A stretch of DNA of 64,000 bases from Suillus spraguei. Taxonomy: Eukaryota; Basidiomycota; Agaricomycetes; Boletales; Suillaceae. The stretch is from assembly GCA_016800925.1 (NCBI GenBank), contig JABCPU010000164.1, positions 62,001 through 126,000 of the forward strand, given 5' to 3'. The notes below the pieces were generated by a model, which was not told the origin of the DNA, ran no database searches, and was given only the letters and a program-made list of their open reading frames with translations. Positions 44,318 through 55,661 of the stretch are shown piece after piece (position 1 is the first letter of the stretch; each line of letters begins with the position of its first letter). The position numbers and the translations under genes are program-made.

Positions 44318-45697
44318 TGTAAAGATACAACCTAACCTGGGCTGTAGATAAACTACCTCCTAAGTTAGTATGTGAGTCTTGCGCTCTGTCTAGTCTACTC
44401 CACTTGTTAAACAAGAGCGTTCGATCCTAAAGGGGGATGCCTGTTAGTATAGTCAAGTTCAAGTCAAACCAATTGTGCGAGTGTAGTGTCGTAGTCTGCA
44501 GTAAGTTGCTGTGGTCAGTGATAATGTGTTACAAACTGGGATGGCATCACCAGCGACAGTGAAAAGACACAGCCGGTCTGCTGGGAAGTTCTACAATGTC
44601 CAGAAGAGGACAAAGTGGAAGTACAAGGAACGCGTTCCGAGTACGATCAAGGGTTCAGCCTCAAAGACAAGTCTAAGAGGTTCTGCGAGAATAGAGACTA
44701 AGGCTAAGGAGTGCTTAGACTTAGAGACAATTCAAGATGACTTAGGTTGGAGACCTAAGCGAAGGAGATTCCAGGTAAAACCCAGTAAGATTAAAGTAAA
44801 GAATCTACTACAAGTACAAAGTTGCTTAAATAGACCAATATGTGCGCACGGACCAAGAAAGACGTGAGAATATAAGTGCATATCCTAATAAGGAAGGCAA
44901 CTATAGTACAGATGCATTGAGCATATGAGTCAGAGTCATGTGACATGATATACAAGTAAGGAAACAGAGGGAAAATGAATAGGGGCACGTACAGTTGTAA
45001 CATAATGCCGCTGGAACTAGCTTGGTAAGTAGCGGTACTAGCATTGTTGAAACAATGTCTGAAAGTGTAGCATTGAGCAAGCGGTGATGAGTGATAATTA
45101 TCAGTGGTAGCAGTAAGATGCGAGCAGTGCAAAGAAACAGTAAAGAAAGCTGCAGTACTTTTAGTGGTGAGCATGAAGTCCAGTCAAAATAGGGGTCAAG
45201 AATCCAGCAGTAACGGTGAATCAGCGATATAGATTAACAAGCGGTAAAGAAACTTTAAAGACTAAGCCTACTACTGGGTAGATCCAGAGCTAGACACTAA
45301 TCCTGACCTATAGTATGGTGAAAATGAGGTGCTGTATCATGTGGGGTATATGGTGCTTATATCCTATATTGTATGTACTCGGGATGTGTTAGGCAAGATC
45401 AGTAGCGCTCAAGTACAGTAACCGCCACTATGTAAACGTAGCGCGAGGCAGCTGTGGCATGAGGCAACATGTAATAAGACTTGCTATGGAATCAGTGATA
45501 ATGAACGTCAAACAAACTACACACCAAATGAAGCTATGCGGACGAAGCAAGGACATGGAAGGACATTGATATGTGGAATGTGGTGTGGCAGTCGGTACAG
45601 TGTGTGGTAAGTATGTGATGCTGCAAGTATGCACTAAAGGAGTAAGACAGCCTTGGACAAGTGGAAATTCCTATAGACGTGAGATGAGTGCTAAAAT
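44318..45697 (-). repeat. Family B LTR in gene X, holding a solo A LTR
   Basis: The plus strand starts TGTAAAGATACAACC; the B sequence resumes after the A LTR and runs to about 45697 but lacks the last roughly 45 bases, so no duplication is left. Net length is about 900 bp. Confidence 0.88.
44527..45002 (-). repeat. Solo family A LTR (476 bp), TSD TAATG
   Basis: It starts TGTTACAAACTGG and ends GTAACA. TAATG at 44522-44526 and 45003-45007 is perfect. Nested in a B LTR, so this A insertion is younger than that B. Confidence 0.95.
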
Positions 45698-46573
45698 TGC
45701 TTATGAGACTTATTATCACATAATTACTGACTATAATCAGACTTGCACTGGGGTTCCCATTCTCTGGCCTGAGGACCTCAGACCTTTTCTAATGCTCTTT
45801 CCTTGGGAATGCTACCATAGCAGTGCTGACTCACTTCCTTTCACTATTGACATCAGCAACTGCATGATGCCTTGTGCTCAATCTAAATCTTGTTTGGGGC
45901 CTTCGGCTATGCATAGTCTTCCATGCAAGGAGTGTGCTGATGTCCCAGTGCACATTGCATGGCTTGCAGAAGCTGCAAGGGATCCGAAAACACACACCAA
46001 CTACAAACTTCTTGGCCTTGCCCACATGCAAGACATTGCCAGGAGCTACACTGATCAAGTGAACCAGCTCAAACTGCAAGTAAGTTAGGTTTAATTACTT
46101 TCATGTGTCATCACTCACTCCACTCAGGGACTCAATGATGCACACAAATATATAAGGGTACTCACCCAACTCAACAACCATCTGTTACAACCCACAAATG
46201 AATTAACACAAGGGCAGAGACTAGGACTCAAACTAGAAGTTATCACAAGAGAGAGAGGAGCAAGGATGTCTTGGATTGTTACTATGTAGATACAAGAGGT
46301 TTGAACTAAAGAACTACTACAGTGAAACTAAGATAGACCGCTGTCATACATAGCTTGATCATGTGATCAGAGTTGTGACATTTTGTGACAAAAGTGCGAG
46401 AATTGCATCTCACCCTTCAAATTGTCTTTGATTGCCAAAGTGAAACCTAGGAAAGTTGACTTAAGTATATCCCCAGAGGACCTAGGTTTTATAATTAGAA
46501 TATGTCTCAAACTGAGAGCAGAGACAGCTTGTTTGTGCTTGTTCTATGATTCATGGTGCTTTGTCAGCAACTT

Positions 46574-47501
46574 TGTCATATACCGTACATTCAGGGCTGA
46601 TCCATGGACATCTGGACACCCAATCAACATCCATCCATATCTAATCCATATCCATATCCGACTCAGTCCATCCATCCGATCTGATCCACTCATCCGATCT
46701 GTGTCCATATCCGATCTGTGTCCATATCCGATCCATATCCATATCCGATCCGTGTCCATATCCGATCCATGCTCATATCCGAAACTATTCCCGCACACCT
46801 GCGCGTTACTCCTTTTAGGTTAATACCTGTGTCCGGCTTTTGGTTATCTTGACTTCCGTCTTGATAAGATATTTCGTACAAGTCTTATTTCCGAGTTCAT
46901 AGCCTTGTGTTCTGCAATGCCTCAAACATAGCCTCGGACTATCCTTGCTTGCCTTCTGGCATGCTACCTACAGTATATAAACTTGTAGTACAACTCCTGC
47001 AGACCTCAATCTGATTCATTGTTCCTACTTCTGTATATTCCTTTGATTACTCTGTATCCTGTTATCATGTCTATATAACTCCATTTCCATTCTTGCACTT
47101 GGGCTCCGGCCCTTGTAAGCTTCCAACTCAGGCCTAGGGGATTGCTCCCTAGGCCGGAGCTTTGATCCTATGTCCTATAATCTTTTTGGACTTCGTCCAT
47201 CTCCGTCTATCATCTGTTTCACCTCCGACTCTACCTTTGGTAGTCTTATACTGTCTGTTTCTATTCCAGACCTTGTCCGGAGTAGTCTATACTATCTCTA
47301 CACCATATCCGGACCTACTCCTCTCTAGTAGCCAACACTTCCTCTAAGATTTACAGAGCTATGCTCATCCGATCATCCGATCATCCGCTCCTCCGCTCCT
47401 CCGCTCCTCCGGATCCATCCTATCCTATCCTCTGACATCTATGGATCATCTTTCCCTCTGGAGCTCTGCTCCTATCCTGCCCTGGACTTTGTCCAGCGGT
47501 C
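46574..47501 (+). repeat. E-related sequence (E'), diverged LTR-like
   Basis: It starts TGTCATATACCGTACATTC and has TATATAAA near 46976, like family E LTRs, but the rest differs. It includes a tract of CATATCCGATC repeats (46640-46790) and a TCCGCTCCTCCGC tract (47380-47410). Its end and duplication are not identifiable. Confidence 0.55.
46640..46790 (+). repeat. Degenerate CATATCCGATCYGTGTC tandem repeat
   Basis: About eight imperfect units of 12-18 bases within E'. Confidence 0.65.
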
Positions 47502-48244
47502 TGTCATATACCAAACTTCTAATCTCAGATCCGATCATATCCGTCCGTTCCACAGATCCTGTCCGGACCACCCATCCGAATGTACTCACTTCTCGCACCT
47601 TAACTCCCTGGTGAACATCTGCGTCTATCTCCTTTCGTCATTTCTCCTACTACCGGTACTCCGGCTGTTTATATTTCCGTCCTGTGTTACTGATCCGTTT
47701 CCTGTGTTCATTTCCGATTCATGCTTACTGATCCGCTGTGCAATAACTAATAGACTTCCGTTACACTTCGTACATAGCCCTCGGTCCCGGACTTGCTGAT
47801 TATCCGTCTTAGATACTTACTGTATATAAACCACTTGTAGATCTTCGTAGAACCTTAGTTCGAATATCATCTTAGATTCTGCTCATTCTGCCTCCTCCGG
47901 ACTTAAGTCACTCTCCGCTTTAAGTCACCTTCTGAGACTTAGGATCGACTCCTATAGTCCATACCTCCGACTCTATCTTCGGATAGTCCATCTCCGTTAG
48001 TTTCTAGTTGGGAACTCGTTCCGAAACTAGCCTTAATCTCTTTCCTCTCCTTACGTTCCGAATTACCTTCGGACGTATTACATCCGACACCTTCGGACAC
48101 CCGGATCCGTCACGCAACCCCTTCCGGGTCTTCGGACGAATAACTCCTCCCTGAAATAAAGGGCATTACTCGAGAAAGGGGCACAGTGTACGAACTGAGG
48201 CCAAAGCCCTTCGGATCTCTCTACCCTTGAGTACAGTCTTAACA
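47502..48244 (+). repeat. Family E 5' LTR (743 bp)
   Basis: TATATAAA near 47822 and the same sequence signature as the solo E LTR at 12738. Confidence 0.9.
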
Positions 48245-48598
48245 ATCACCCCACTGGCACATCCGGCCCTTAGTGACACAACGAGAGCAGTACCCATCCT
48301 TTGCCCCAGACGCAGGAGCAGCCTTGGCCTTTACCAACCCATTAATATCCGGGTCCGGAAGAGTCCACAGCACTCACCCGAGCCTCAATCAGTGCTCTCC
48401 GCCTCTTCTCCTCCATCTCCCTCCGGATTTCCGCCAACTCAATCTGCTTCAACTCCTCCTGCCTTTTCCGCTCCTCCGCCTCTTTCCGCTTCCGTTCCGC
48501 CTCGGCTTCCGCTGCAGCCTTAGCAGCCGCCAGTTGCTGCTCCAGATCCGCACAAGGTCAGCAGCAGACTTAGGGGCATCGGATTTCTTTCCAGACAT
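48245..48598 (-). pseudogene. Antisense ORF in the E element: coiled coil plus CxxC motif
   Basis: On the minus strand, Met at 48598 (MSGKKSDAPKSAADL) leads, after a frameshift, into a Glu/Lys/Arg-rich helix (ERKRKEAEERKRQEELKQIE, about 48490-48430) and then a CSRCVTKGRMCQWG motif (about 48300-48255). This looks like real coding sequence but runs opposite to the element as defined by the purine tract. I recall similar coiled-coil/CxxC proteins in basidiomycete repeats; it may be a captured gene fragment. The frame is broken at least twice. Confidence 0.5.
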
Positions 48599-48793
48599 GT
48601 TAGGAGACAAGTTTTGTTAACAAGGATATGAAGTGGGGGTAGGAATCATTTCGGACGTCTGACGTCCGTATATCTGTTGGATTACAAACTCAGCACTACA
48701 ACCATCAAACTTCCCCATCGTCTCGCATTAATCTTGTCCAATCCGGATCGACGCTTCTTGTGCCTCAGGGGTTCGGCCCTAAGGGGGGGATAC

Positions 48794-49561
48794 TGTCATA
48801 TACCATACTTCTAATCTCAGATCCAATCATATCCATCCAGATCCGATCGTTTCCATATCCGTCCGGTCCACAGATCCTGTCCGGACCACCCTTCCGAATG
48901 TACTCACTTCTCGCACCTTAACTCCCTGGTGAACATCTGCGTCTATCTCCTTTCGTCATTTCTCCTACTACCGGTACTCCGGCTGTTTATATTTCCGTCC
49001 TGTGTTACTGATCCGTTTCCTGTGTTCATTTCCGATTCATGCTTACTGATCCGCTGTGCAATAACTAATAGACTTCCGTTACACTTCGTACATAGCCCTC
49101 GGTCCCGGACTTGCTAATTATCCATCTTAGATACTTACTGTATATAAACCACTTGTAGATCTCCGTAGAACCTTAGTTCGAATATCATCTTAGATTCTAC
49201 TCATTCTGCCTCCTCCGGACTTAAGCCACTCTCTGCTTTAAGTCACCTTCCGAGACTTAGGATTGACTCCTATAGTCTATACCTCCGACTCTATCTTCGG
49301 ATAGTCCATCTCCGTTAGTTTCTAGTTAGGAACTCGTTCCAAAACTAGCCTTAATCTCTGTCCTCTCCTTACGTTCCGAATTACCTTCGGACGTATTATA
49401 TCCGACACCTTCGGACACCCGGATCCGTCACGCAACCCCTTCCGGGTCTTCGGACGAATAACTCCTCCCTGAAATAAAGGGCATTACTCGAGAAAGGGCA
49501 CAGTGTACAAACTGAGGCCAAAGCCCTTCGGATCTCTCTACCCTTGAGTACAGTCTTAACA
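48794..49561 (+). repeat. Family E 3' LTR (768 bp)
   Basis: A near-identical partner of 47502-48244. It abuts mariner transposase coding sequence at 49562. Confidence 0.9.
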
Positions 49562-51950
49562 CATGCCTTCATTGCAGATTGCAAGGACCTCCCATTTAAT
49601 ATCTATGGGACATGGAATGAGTCCTTACTTGACAAAGATGAGGAACTTGCACAGGAAATACACATACATATACAAGGAGTTGGAAGATACATGAAGGCTA
49701 CGAACATTGTTGACTTCCTTGATACACCAGAAATGCGAAACCGGAGTGGACTCACAAAGCGAATCAGTCTTGCGACTGCACAGCGATAGATGAAAAGACT
49801 TGAGTACCACTGGACAAAAGACCCAAAAGGTTAATTTGTTGATGGTCATGAGAGAGATGATGCTGTGGCTTACCAGCAGGAAATTTTTTTTGCCTGCATG
49901 GGCAGCAATCAAGGAAAAGGCTTGAGATTGGTCTTGTCACAAGTGAGATGGAGATTACCCTCATCCTGAAGAAAAGAAGACTGTTGTATGGTGGCATGAC
50001 AAGTCCACATTCCATGCAAATGACCGTCGCAAAACACGATGGGTCCACAAAAGCGAAACAGCTGTGCCCTATGCAAAGGGGGAGGGACCATCATAGATGA
50101 TTGCGGAGCTCATTTCTGCTGGTTATGGGTGGTTGCAGTCACCTGATGGTGTAAAGATACAATCTAGCCTGGGCTGTAGATAAACCACGGCCTAAGCTAG
50201 TATGTGAGTCTTGCGCTCTACCTAGTCTGCTTCACTTGTGAAGGCAAGAATATTTGACCCTGAAGGGAATGCTAGTTAATATAGTTTGATAATGCCCAAC
50301 CTGAGGTGCAAGAATGCCATCGGAGGTAGTGAGATGCTAACAGTAACCTCTGGTCCATGGGAAACTAGCAGTAATACTAGTGGTAAGCGCAGGAAAGCGG
50401 TAGACAAGCAGTAGTGCGAGCGATAAAACTACGGTAAAGTGTGGGAACTTCTGCAGTAAAACAAGTGGTGAAGCACGGGAAAAGTGGTAAAGAGCGGTGG
50501 TGTATGCAGCAGTAAAGCAATTCTTAGAGACAGTAACTTTGGTAAAGGACTTTATTTGTTGTGACAGTAGTGGTGACTATTCCTAAGTACCATGTGTACT
50601 ATAGGAGGGAAGTAAGGAACAAGTACAGGTACCTAGGAATTTTTATATGAAAGAATAGCTATAAAGATGGAAGGGATAGGATAAACATGCAGCAGACATG
50701 TAATAAGACTGCACTTCAGTTTACAAAACATAACATACTGGCGAGACTGGATGGACATTGGATGGATGGTAAATCTTGCTTGAGGATGCCAAATGGGTTC
50801 GCAGAGATTGCCGAAGATTACTGCTTCACAGGAAAGTTGCCGTAGTACAGCTGCTAAGCTGCAATGAGGCTTGTGGAGTGTGGAACAATACTGTTAGATA
50901 GGGGTAACCATGGTAAAACATCACGGCAAGGGACGGTGAAGCTGAGAGGTAAGGATAATGATAGCCATTTGACTCCTATACAAAATATGCTGTTTCGAGC
51001 CCAGCGTGAGTTTGTCCATTACAACGGGAAAGAGGAGGCTTGTGTCTTCTTCAAAGCAGGAAAAAATCATGAAGGGTACTTCATGAACCAGGACATCCTC
51101 AACCAAGCTGAAAGGTCAATAAAAATTCTAGCGAAGTACTACACCAATGAAATTATGTTCTTGTATTCAATAATGCTATGACTCACTTAAAACGTGCAGA
51201 CAGAGCTCTCTGCAAAAAATATGCCAAAGGGAACATTGAAGGTGGGAAATAATTGGGGTGTGGAGGTTAATGTTCAAGATGCAGCTGGCAAACAAGTTTA
51301 CACTGCAGATGGCAAGCTGATGAAAGAAATAATTTGAATGGACAATGCAACTTTTGCAGACGGATCAAAACAGTCACTTTATTTCGGCAAAGATGCTGGA
51401 CCAAAAGCAGGTCTCTTCAAAGGGATGGCTGTAATCTTGTATGAGCGAGGCCTTATTCAAGAATTGAAACTGTGGGCACAGTGCAAGGACTTCAAGTGTG
51501 CAAAGGGAGCAACAAATTGCTGTTGTCGTCGGGTGCTGTACAATCAGTCAGATTTCATTGCCATCGAGTTGAATCTCAAGAGGACACACAAAGCAAGAGG
51601 ATTTTTAGTGTTATTACTTCCAAAGTTTTACTGTGAACTTAACTTCATTGAACAGTGCTGGGGATATGCAAAATGAGTCTATCATCAATATCCCGCATTA
51701 TCAAAAGAAGCAGACCTTGAACAGAATGTTCTCTCAGCTCTTGAATTAGTGCCGCTTGATAGTATGCACCGGTGTGTTCATTATTAAAATCTTACATTAA
51801 AATGTTCACACCAATCAGGTTTTCAACATGAGCCTGCTGGTTCATGGATGCATATCATAAAGGATTGAATGGGAAACAAGCTGCATGGGCCTCAAAAAAT
51901 ACACAGGCCACTGAGTACTGCCAGATAATATTTTGCACAATCTCGATGTA
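49562..51950 (+). pseudogene. Mariner-like DDE transposase, 5' truncated, split by a C LTR
   Basis: Coding begins within HAFIADCKDLPFNIYGTW, continues ISLATAQR, WTKDPKG, FVDGHERDD, and reaches the first catalytic Asp in HDKSTFHAND (about 49995). At SPDG the C LTR (50150-51023) intervenes; removing it with one 4-bp flank gives SPDGKEEACVFFKAG in frame. The second catalytic position reads FNNAMTHLKRAD where FDN is expected, so Asp has become Asn. The Glu is in PKFYCELNFIEQCWGYAK (about 51630-51675). An intron near 51774-51818 precedes the C-terminal GLNGKQAAWASK. Loss of the N-terminus, the Asp change and frameshifts make it inactive. Confidence 0.82.
50150..51023 (-). repeat. Solo family C LTR (874 bp) in mariner transposase
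   Basis: The plus strand starts TGTAAAGATACAATC and ends CCATTACA. The flanks ATGG (50146-50149) and ACGG (51024-51027) differ by one CpG transition, and the transposase frame is restored across them. Confidence 0.88.
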
Positions 51951-52276
51951 TGATAGCAACTTGATAGTGACTGTCAATTGTAAAATGTAACATGATGTCA
52001 CAGTCTGTCACCGTCAAAGTCACACCATGTGATTGAGTTATGTATGACTGCGGTCTATCTTAGCTAACTATATACACATATTGAAACTGAGATACAAACT
52101 GAGTCTGAAACTACTAACCAATCATAAAATAGATGTGAGAATCATATGATGTGATGGTTGTGACATAGTGATGACATCATAGTTCTAGAAGATTCTAAGA
52201 TTACATGACACTATCTTATTTCATCTTATCTTATCTGATAGCATCATAGAATATCTCTTCATCTTCATCAGGAAAT

Positions 52277-53397
52277 TCAATTATAGAAGCAGATTATAGG
52301 GATTTTGGTAGGTTTAGGGTTTGTTTTAGCGCTGGGTTTAGATGCTTTAGGGAAACTGAGGAAAGAATAATGGTTTGTATTTGGAATTCGTGACATTACT
52401 CCCTCTCTAGGATGAGCATCATCGCAAATGTATGAAGGTCTGATGTTACGCTTTCTCCAATTCTTGAAATCTTCTGAATTAAGTATAGATCGTTGAATTC
52501 TTTTGGATTTAGCTGCCATGGGATTCTTTTTGTGAAACTCCACTATAAGGTTTGGGGAATTCTTTACATTGTCTTCTGGTTCCTATGTCAATTCCTCAAT
52601 CAGATATCCTTCCCATTTTACTTGGTATTGCAGCTTTCCTTGGAATAAACAGCTATCTAATACTTCTTCTGCAACAAATTCTTCCTGATCATCAACTATG
52701 TCAGGAGGTGGTCAGGTGGGTTGAGAATGAGGAATCATTTGAGATGCATAGTATGGAGTAAGTAATTAGATGTGGAACACTGGATGAATCTGATAATTTG
52801 CCAATCTTCTCTAATATTTCAAAGGGCCCAAGACAATGATTTGACAACTTTTGACTTGGACAACATTGTTTAATGTTCTTTGCATCTAGCCAGACCTTGT
52901 CTCCCTTTTTATACTGTGGTTCATCTTTTACTCCTTTGTCATAGAACCATTTCATTTGTTCATTGACTAGTTTCAAAGTATTCTCTGCATCATCTCTTGC
53001 TTCTTTCATTTGATCCACTCTTTCACCGGCAACAGGAATACAGGAGTTGAAATTAGGAGATATTGTGAATTCTGTATTATATCCATATAGAACTTTGAAA
53101 GGGCTGTGATCAGTGACTGTGACTGCATTGTTGTGCGAAAATTCCTCAATTGGCAACCAAGATACCCAATCATTCTGTCTATAGGAGGTAAACAGGCGCA
53201 AATATTGTTCAACTTCCTGATTTACATGTTCTGTGTTTCTGTCTGTTGGGGATGATAGGCGGTCGAAGCAGACCATTTTGTGCGTAATCTTTTTGACATT
53301 TGTCCCATAAACTTTGATACAAATTGTGTTCCTCTATCTGAAATCACTTTCTTTGGTGTTCTGTGATGTTTCCATACATTTTTTAAAAATAGCTCAG
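52277..53397 (-). pseudogene. Family F integrase C-half and chromodomain
   Basis: The minus strand reads ELFLKNVWKHHRTPKK and VISDRGTQFVSK with the second catalytic Asp, STAYHPQQTE, then NTEHVNQEVEQYLR with the Glu, WVSWLPIEEFSHNN, KKGDKVWLDAKNIK, and a chromodomain near 52700-52560 (EEFVAEEVLDS, YQVKWEGYL, T-stop-EPE). It continues into FHKKNPMAAKSKR and ends near the purine tract. The C LTR at 53398 separates it from the N-terminal half. Confidence 0.85.
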
Positions 53398-54297
53398 TGT
53401 GACGAGAAAATACACACTGAGCTTCAAACAGCATATTTTCATATAGGTGTCAACTGGCAATCATTATCCTTACCTCTCGGCTTCAATGTCCTATGTTGTA
53501 CCATTTTACCATGCGTTACCCCTATCTAACGGTATCATTCTGCACTCCAGAAGCCTCATTGCAGCTTAGCGGCTGTACTGCGGCAACTTTCCTGCAAAGC
53601 GGTGATTTTCGGCAATCTCCACAAACCCATTAGGCATCCTCAAACAAGATTTACCGTCCATGCAATGTCCATCCAGTCTCGCCGGTATGTGATGTTTTGT
53701 CAACTGAAGTGCAGTCTTATTACATGTCTGCTGCGTGTTTATCCTATCCCTTCCATCTCCATAGCTATTCCTTTCATATAAAATTCCTAGGTACCTGTAC
53801 TCATTCCTTACTTCCCTCCTATAGTACACACAGTACTTAGGAATAGTCACCACTACTGTCTCTTACGGAATAAAGTCTTTTACTGAAGTCACTGTCTCTA
53901 AGAATTGCTTTACCGCTGCACGCACAACTGCTCTTTACCGCTTTTCCCATGCTTACCGCAGCTTCACCGCTTGTTTTACTGCAGAAGTTCCCACACCTTA
54001 CCACAGTTTTACCACTTGTACTACCGCAGTTTTACTGCTTACACTACCACTTGCCTACTGCATTCCCACACTTACTGCTAGCTTCCCGCAGACTGGAGGT
54101 CACCGCTAGCATCTTGCTACCTCCAATGGCATTCTCGCACCACAGGTTAGGCATTATCAAATTATATTAACTTAGTATTCCCTTTAGGGTCGAACATTCT
54201 TGCCTTTGCAAGAGAAGCAGACTAGGTAGAGCGCAAGACTTGCATACTAGCTTAGGCCATGGTTCATCTACAGCTCAGGCTAGATTGTATCTTTACA
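53398..54297 (+). repeat. Solo family C LTR (900 bp) in F integrase
   Basis: It starts TGTGACGAG and ends GTATCTTTACA. The flanks TCAG (53394-53397) and TTGG (54298-54301) are each one transition from TCGG. Removing the LTR with an ancestral TCGG gives EIAELFLKNV in frame on the minus strand. Confidence 0.88.
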
Positions 54298-54668
54298 TTG
54301 GCAATTTCCTTTGAGTCTACTTCTTTGTTTGTGGGAATAAAGTGTGTCTGTTTCAAAATACTATCACACCCTTCACTCTTTGGTAGGTCCACAATCAAGT
54401 CACATGTGATTATTTGCCAAGGTCCTTCTGGGACTTTATTTAGCTGTAAAGGTCCCATTGGTTTAATAGGATAGACCTTTGTTTGTCTACAACAATCACA
54501 ACCATCTACATAGTCATGAACACTCTTTGTCATCATTGGCCACCAATAGTTTCCGGAAATCAATTCTAAGGTTTTGGCACATCCAGGATATCCAGCCAGT
54601 GGTGAGTCATGCAATAACTCTAAAATGTCTTGGTGGATCTCTTTATCATTTGGAATGTAAACCAATCC
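54298..54668 (-). pseudogene. Family F integrase N-half
   Basis: The minus strand shows the integrase zinc module (HQDILELLHDSPLAGYPG as the His pair region, CDCCRQTK as the Cys pair) and the first part of the catalytic core (WQIITCDLIVDLPKS with the first Asp, HFIPTNKEVDSKEIA). It is open throughout and breaks only at the C LTR. Confidence 0.85.
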
Positions 54669-55661
54669 TCAGAATAATACCAATCCATCCTCAACATTCC
54701 ATTCTTTGACTCCTCTATGCAATTGCATCAGTGCTGCTTTTAGCATTTCTAGCACTTTTGTTACTTCAGGCTCTTGTTCTGTACATTGTCTAATCTTTTT
54801 CAGAAGAGATTTTTTTCCTTCAATAAGAACTTGGCCTCTTTTAGCAGCATTAATTTTGAAAAATTCCGGTTTAAGCAAAACACAATCAGAATTGTCATTT
54901 TCTACCCCCTCTCTGTCGTCTGATCTCCAGGACAGACAATCGGCCTTATCATTGACTACACCAGGCTTATGTTGGAGCATAAATTCATACTCCGCCAGGA
55001 ACAAACTCCATCTGGCTTGCCTTCTCATCAACTTTTGACTCATCATGAAATACTCAAAATTTTCATGATCTGTCCAGATCTCCACAGGATGAGGTGCTCC
55101 CTGCACATAGTGCCTCCACTCTTCTAACTCTTGAATAATTGCTAATAAGTCTTTGTCATGGATGTCATAATGTCTTTCTGCATCATTCATTGACTTTGAG
55201 TAATAAGCAACAGGATGCCATAGTCCATCTTCCATTTGTTAAAAAAGAAAAAGTACTGCACCAGATGCATAATCAGAAGCATTGGTTTCTTTTCTTTTCT
55301 TTTTCTCAACATCTGGCATTACTAGGAGCAGAGCTTCTGTGAATCATGTCTTTAATTCATCAAACACATTCTGTTGTTTCTCCATCTAATTTCATGGAAC
55401 ACCTTTTCTTAGCAAATCATTCATTAGTCTGGCTATATCTGAGAACCCCAATATAAATCTTCAATAGAAGTTGGCAAAGCTCATGAATGCTTGTATATAT
55501 TTTACGCATTTGGGAACAGGCCATTTCAATACTCCTTCTACTTTCACAGGGTCCATAGACACATTGCCTTTTTCCACAATCAACCCTAAGAATTTGACAT
55601 TAGACTGTTTGAAACTACATTTCTCTGGTTTCAGGTAATCATGAAGCCAGTCTGGAATCAT
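54669..55661 (-). pseudogene. Family F RT remnant and RNase H
   Basis: The minus strand first gives the RT thumb/connection (YLKPEKCSFKQSNVKFLGL, EGVLKWPVPKCVKYIQ, about 55655-55470), then after frameshifts RNase H (HPVAYYSKSMNDAERHYD, LLAIIQELEEWRHYV, HENFEYFMMSQKL, about 55220-54990) and the spacer to integrase. The RT palm with the YxDD motif is missing between this and the protease, so the element is non-autonomous. Confidence 0.82.

Larger units (their letters stand above)
47502..49561 (+). mobile_element. Family E LTR element with 549-bp interior
   Basis: LTRs at 47502-48244 and 48794-49561 start TGTCATATACC, end GTCTTAACA and are nearly identical apart from a 24-bp indel near the start, so the insertion is recent. 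A purine tract AAGGGGGGGATAC (48781-48793) precedes the 3' LTR. The interior is too short for gag-pol. Flanks CGGTC and CATGC do not match, so one side is rearranged. Confidence 0.88.
46331..52060 (+). mobile_element. Tc1/mariner-like element, TA duplication, with nested E and C LTR sequences
   Basis: AGATAGACCGCTGTCATACAT at 46331 (first 20 bases) and its complement ending GGTCTATCT at 52060 are terminal inverted repeats, with TA on both sides (46329-46330 and 52061-52062). Inside is a DDE transposase whose 5' part was replaced by E sequences and whose middle holds a C LTR. Net length without inserts is about 1.9 kb. Confidence 0.85.
46183..52395 (-). repeat. Family F 3' LTR (479 bp net) split by a mariner-like element
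   Basis: 46183-46330 and 52063-52395 together make the LTR, starting TGTTACAACCC and ending TTCGTGACA. The right-hand F LTR shares both ends but lacks about 190 internal bases. Confidence 0.85.

Noticed and set aside
47380..47410. Regular CATCCG/CTCCTCCG spacing considered as a CRISPR-like array.
   Set aside because: Units are contiguous short tandem repeats without spacers, in a fungal LTR.
46574..47501. Treating this as a third complete family E LTR.
   Set aside because: Only the first dozen bases and the TATA context match; the body and end differ, so it is listed as E-related.
48227..48523. Plus-strand Pro/Ser-rich ORF in the E interior.
   Set aside because: The minus strand gives a regular charged coiled coil and CxxC motif; the plus-strand translation is its mirror.
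53392..53422. Perfect 10-bp stem with 11-base loop (GCTCAGTGTG / CACACTGAGC).
   Set aside because: It straddles the boundary between integrase sequence and the C LTR; the other complete C LTR start does not form it, so it is coincidental.
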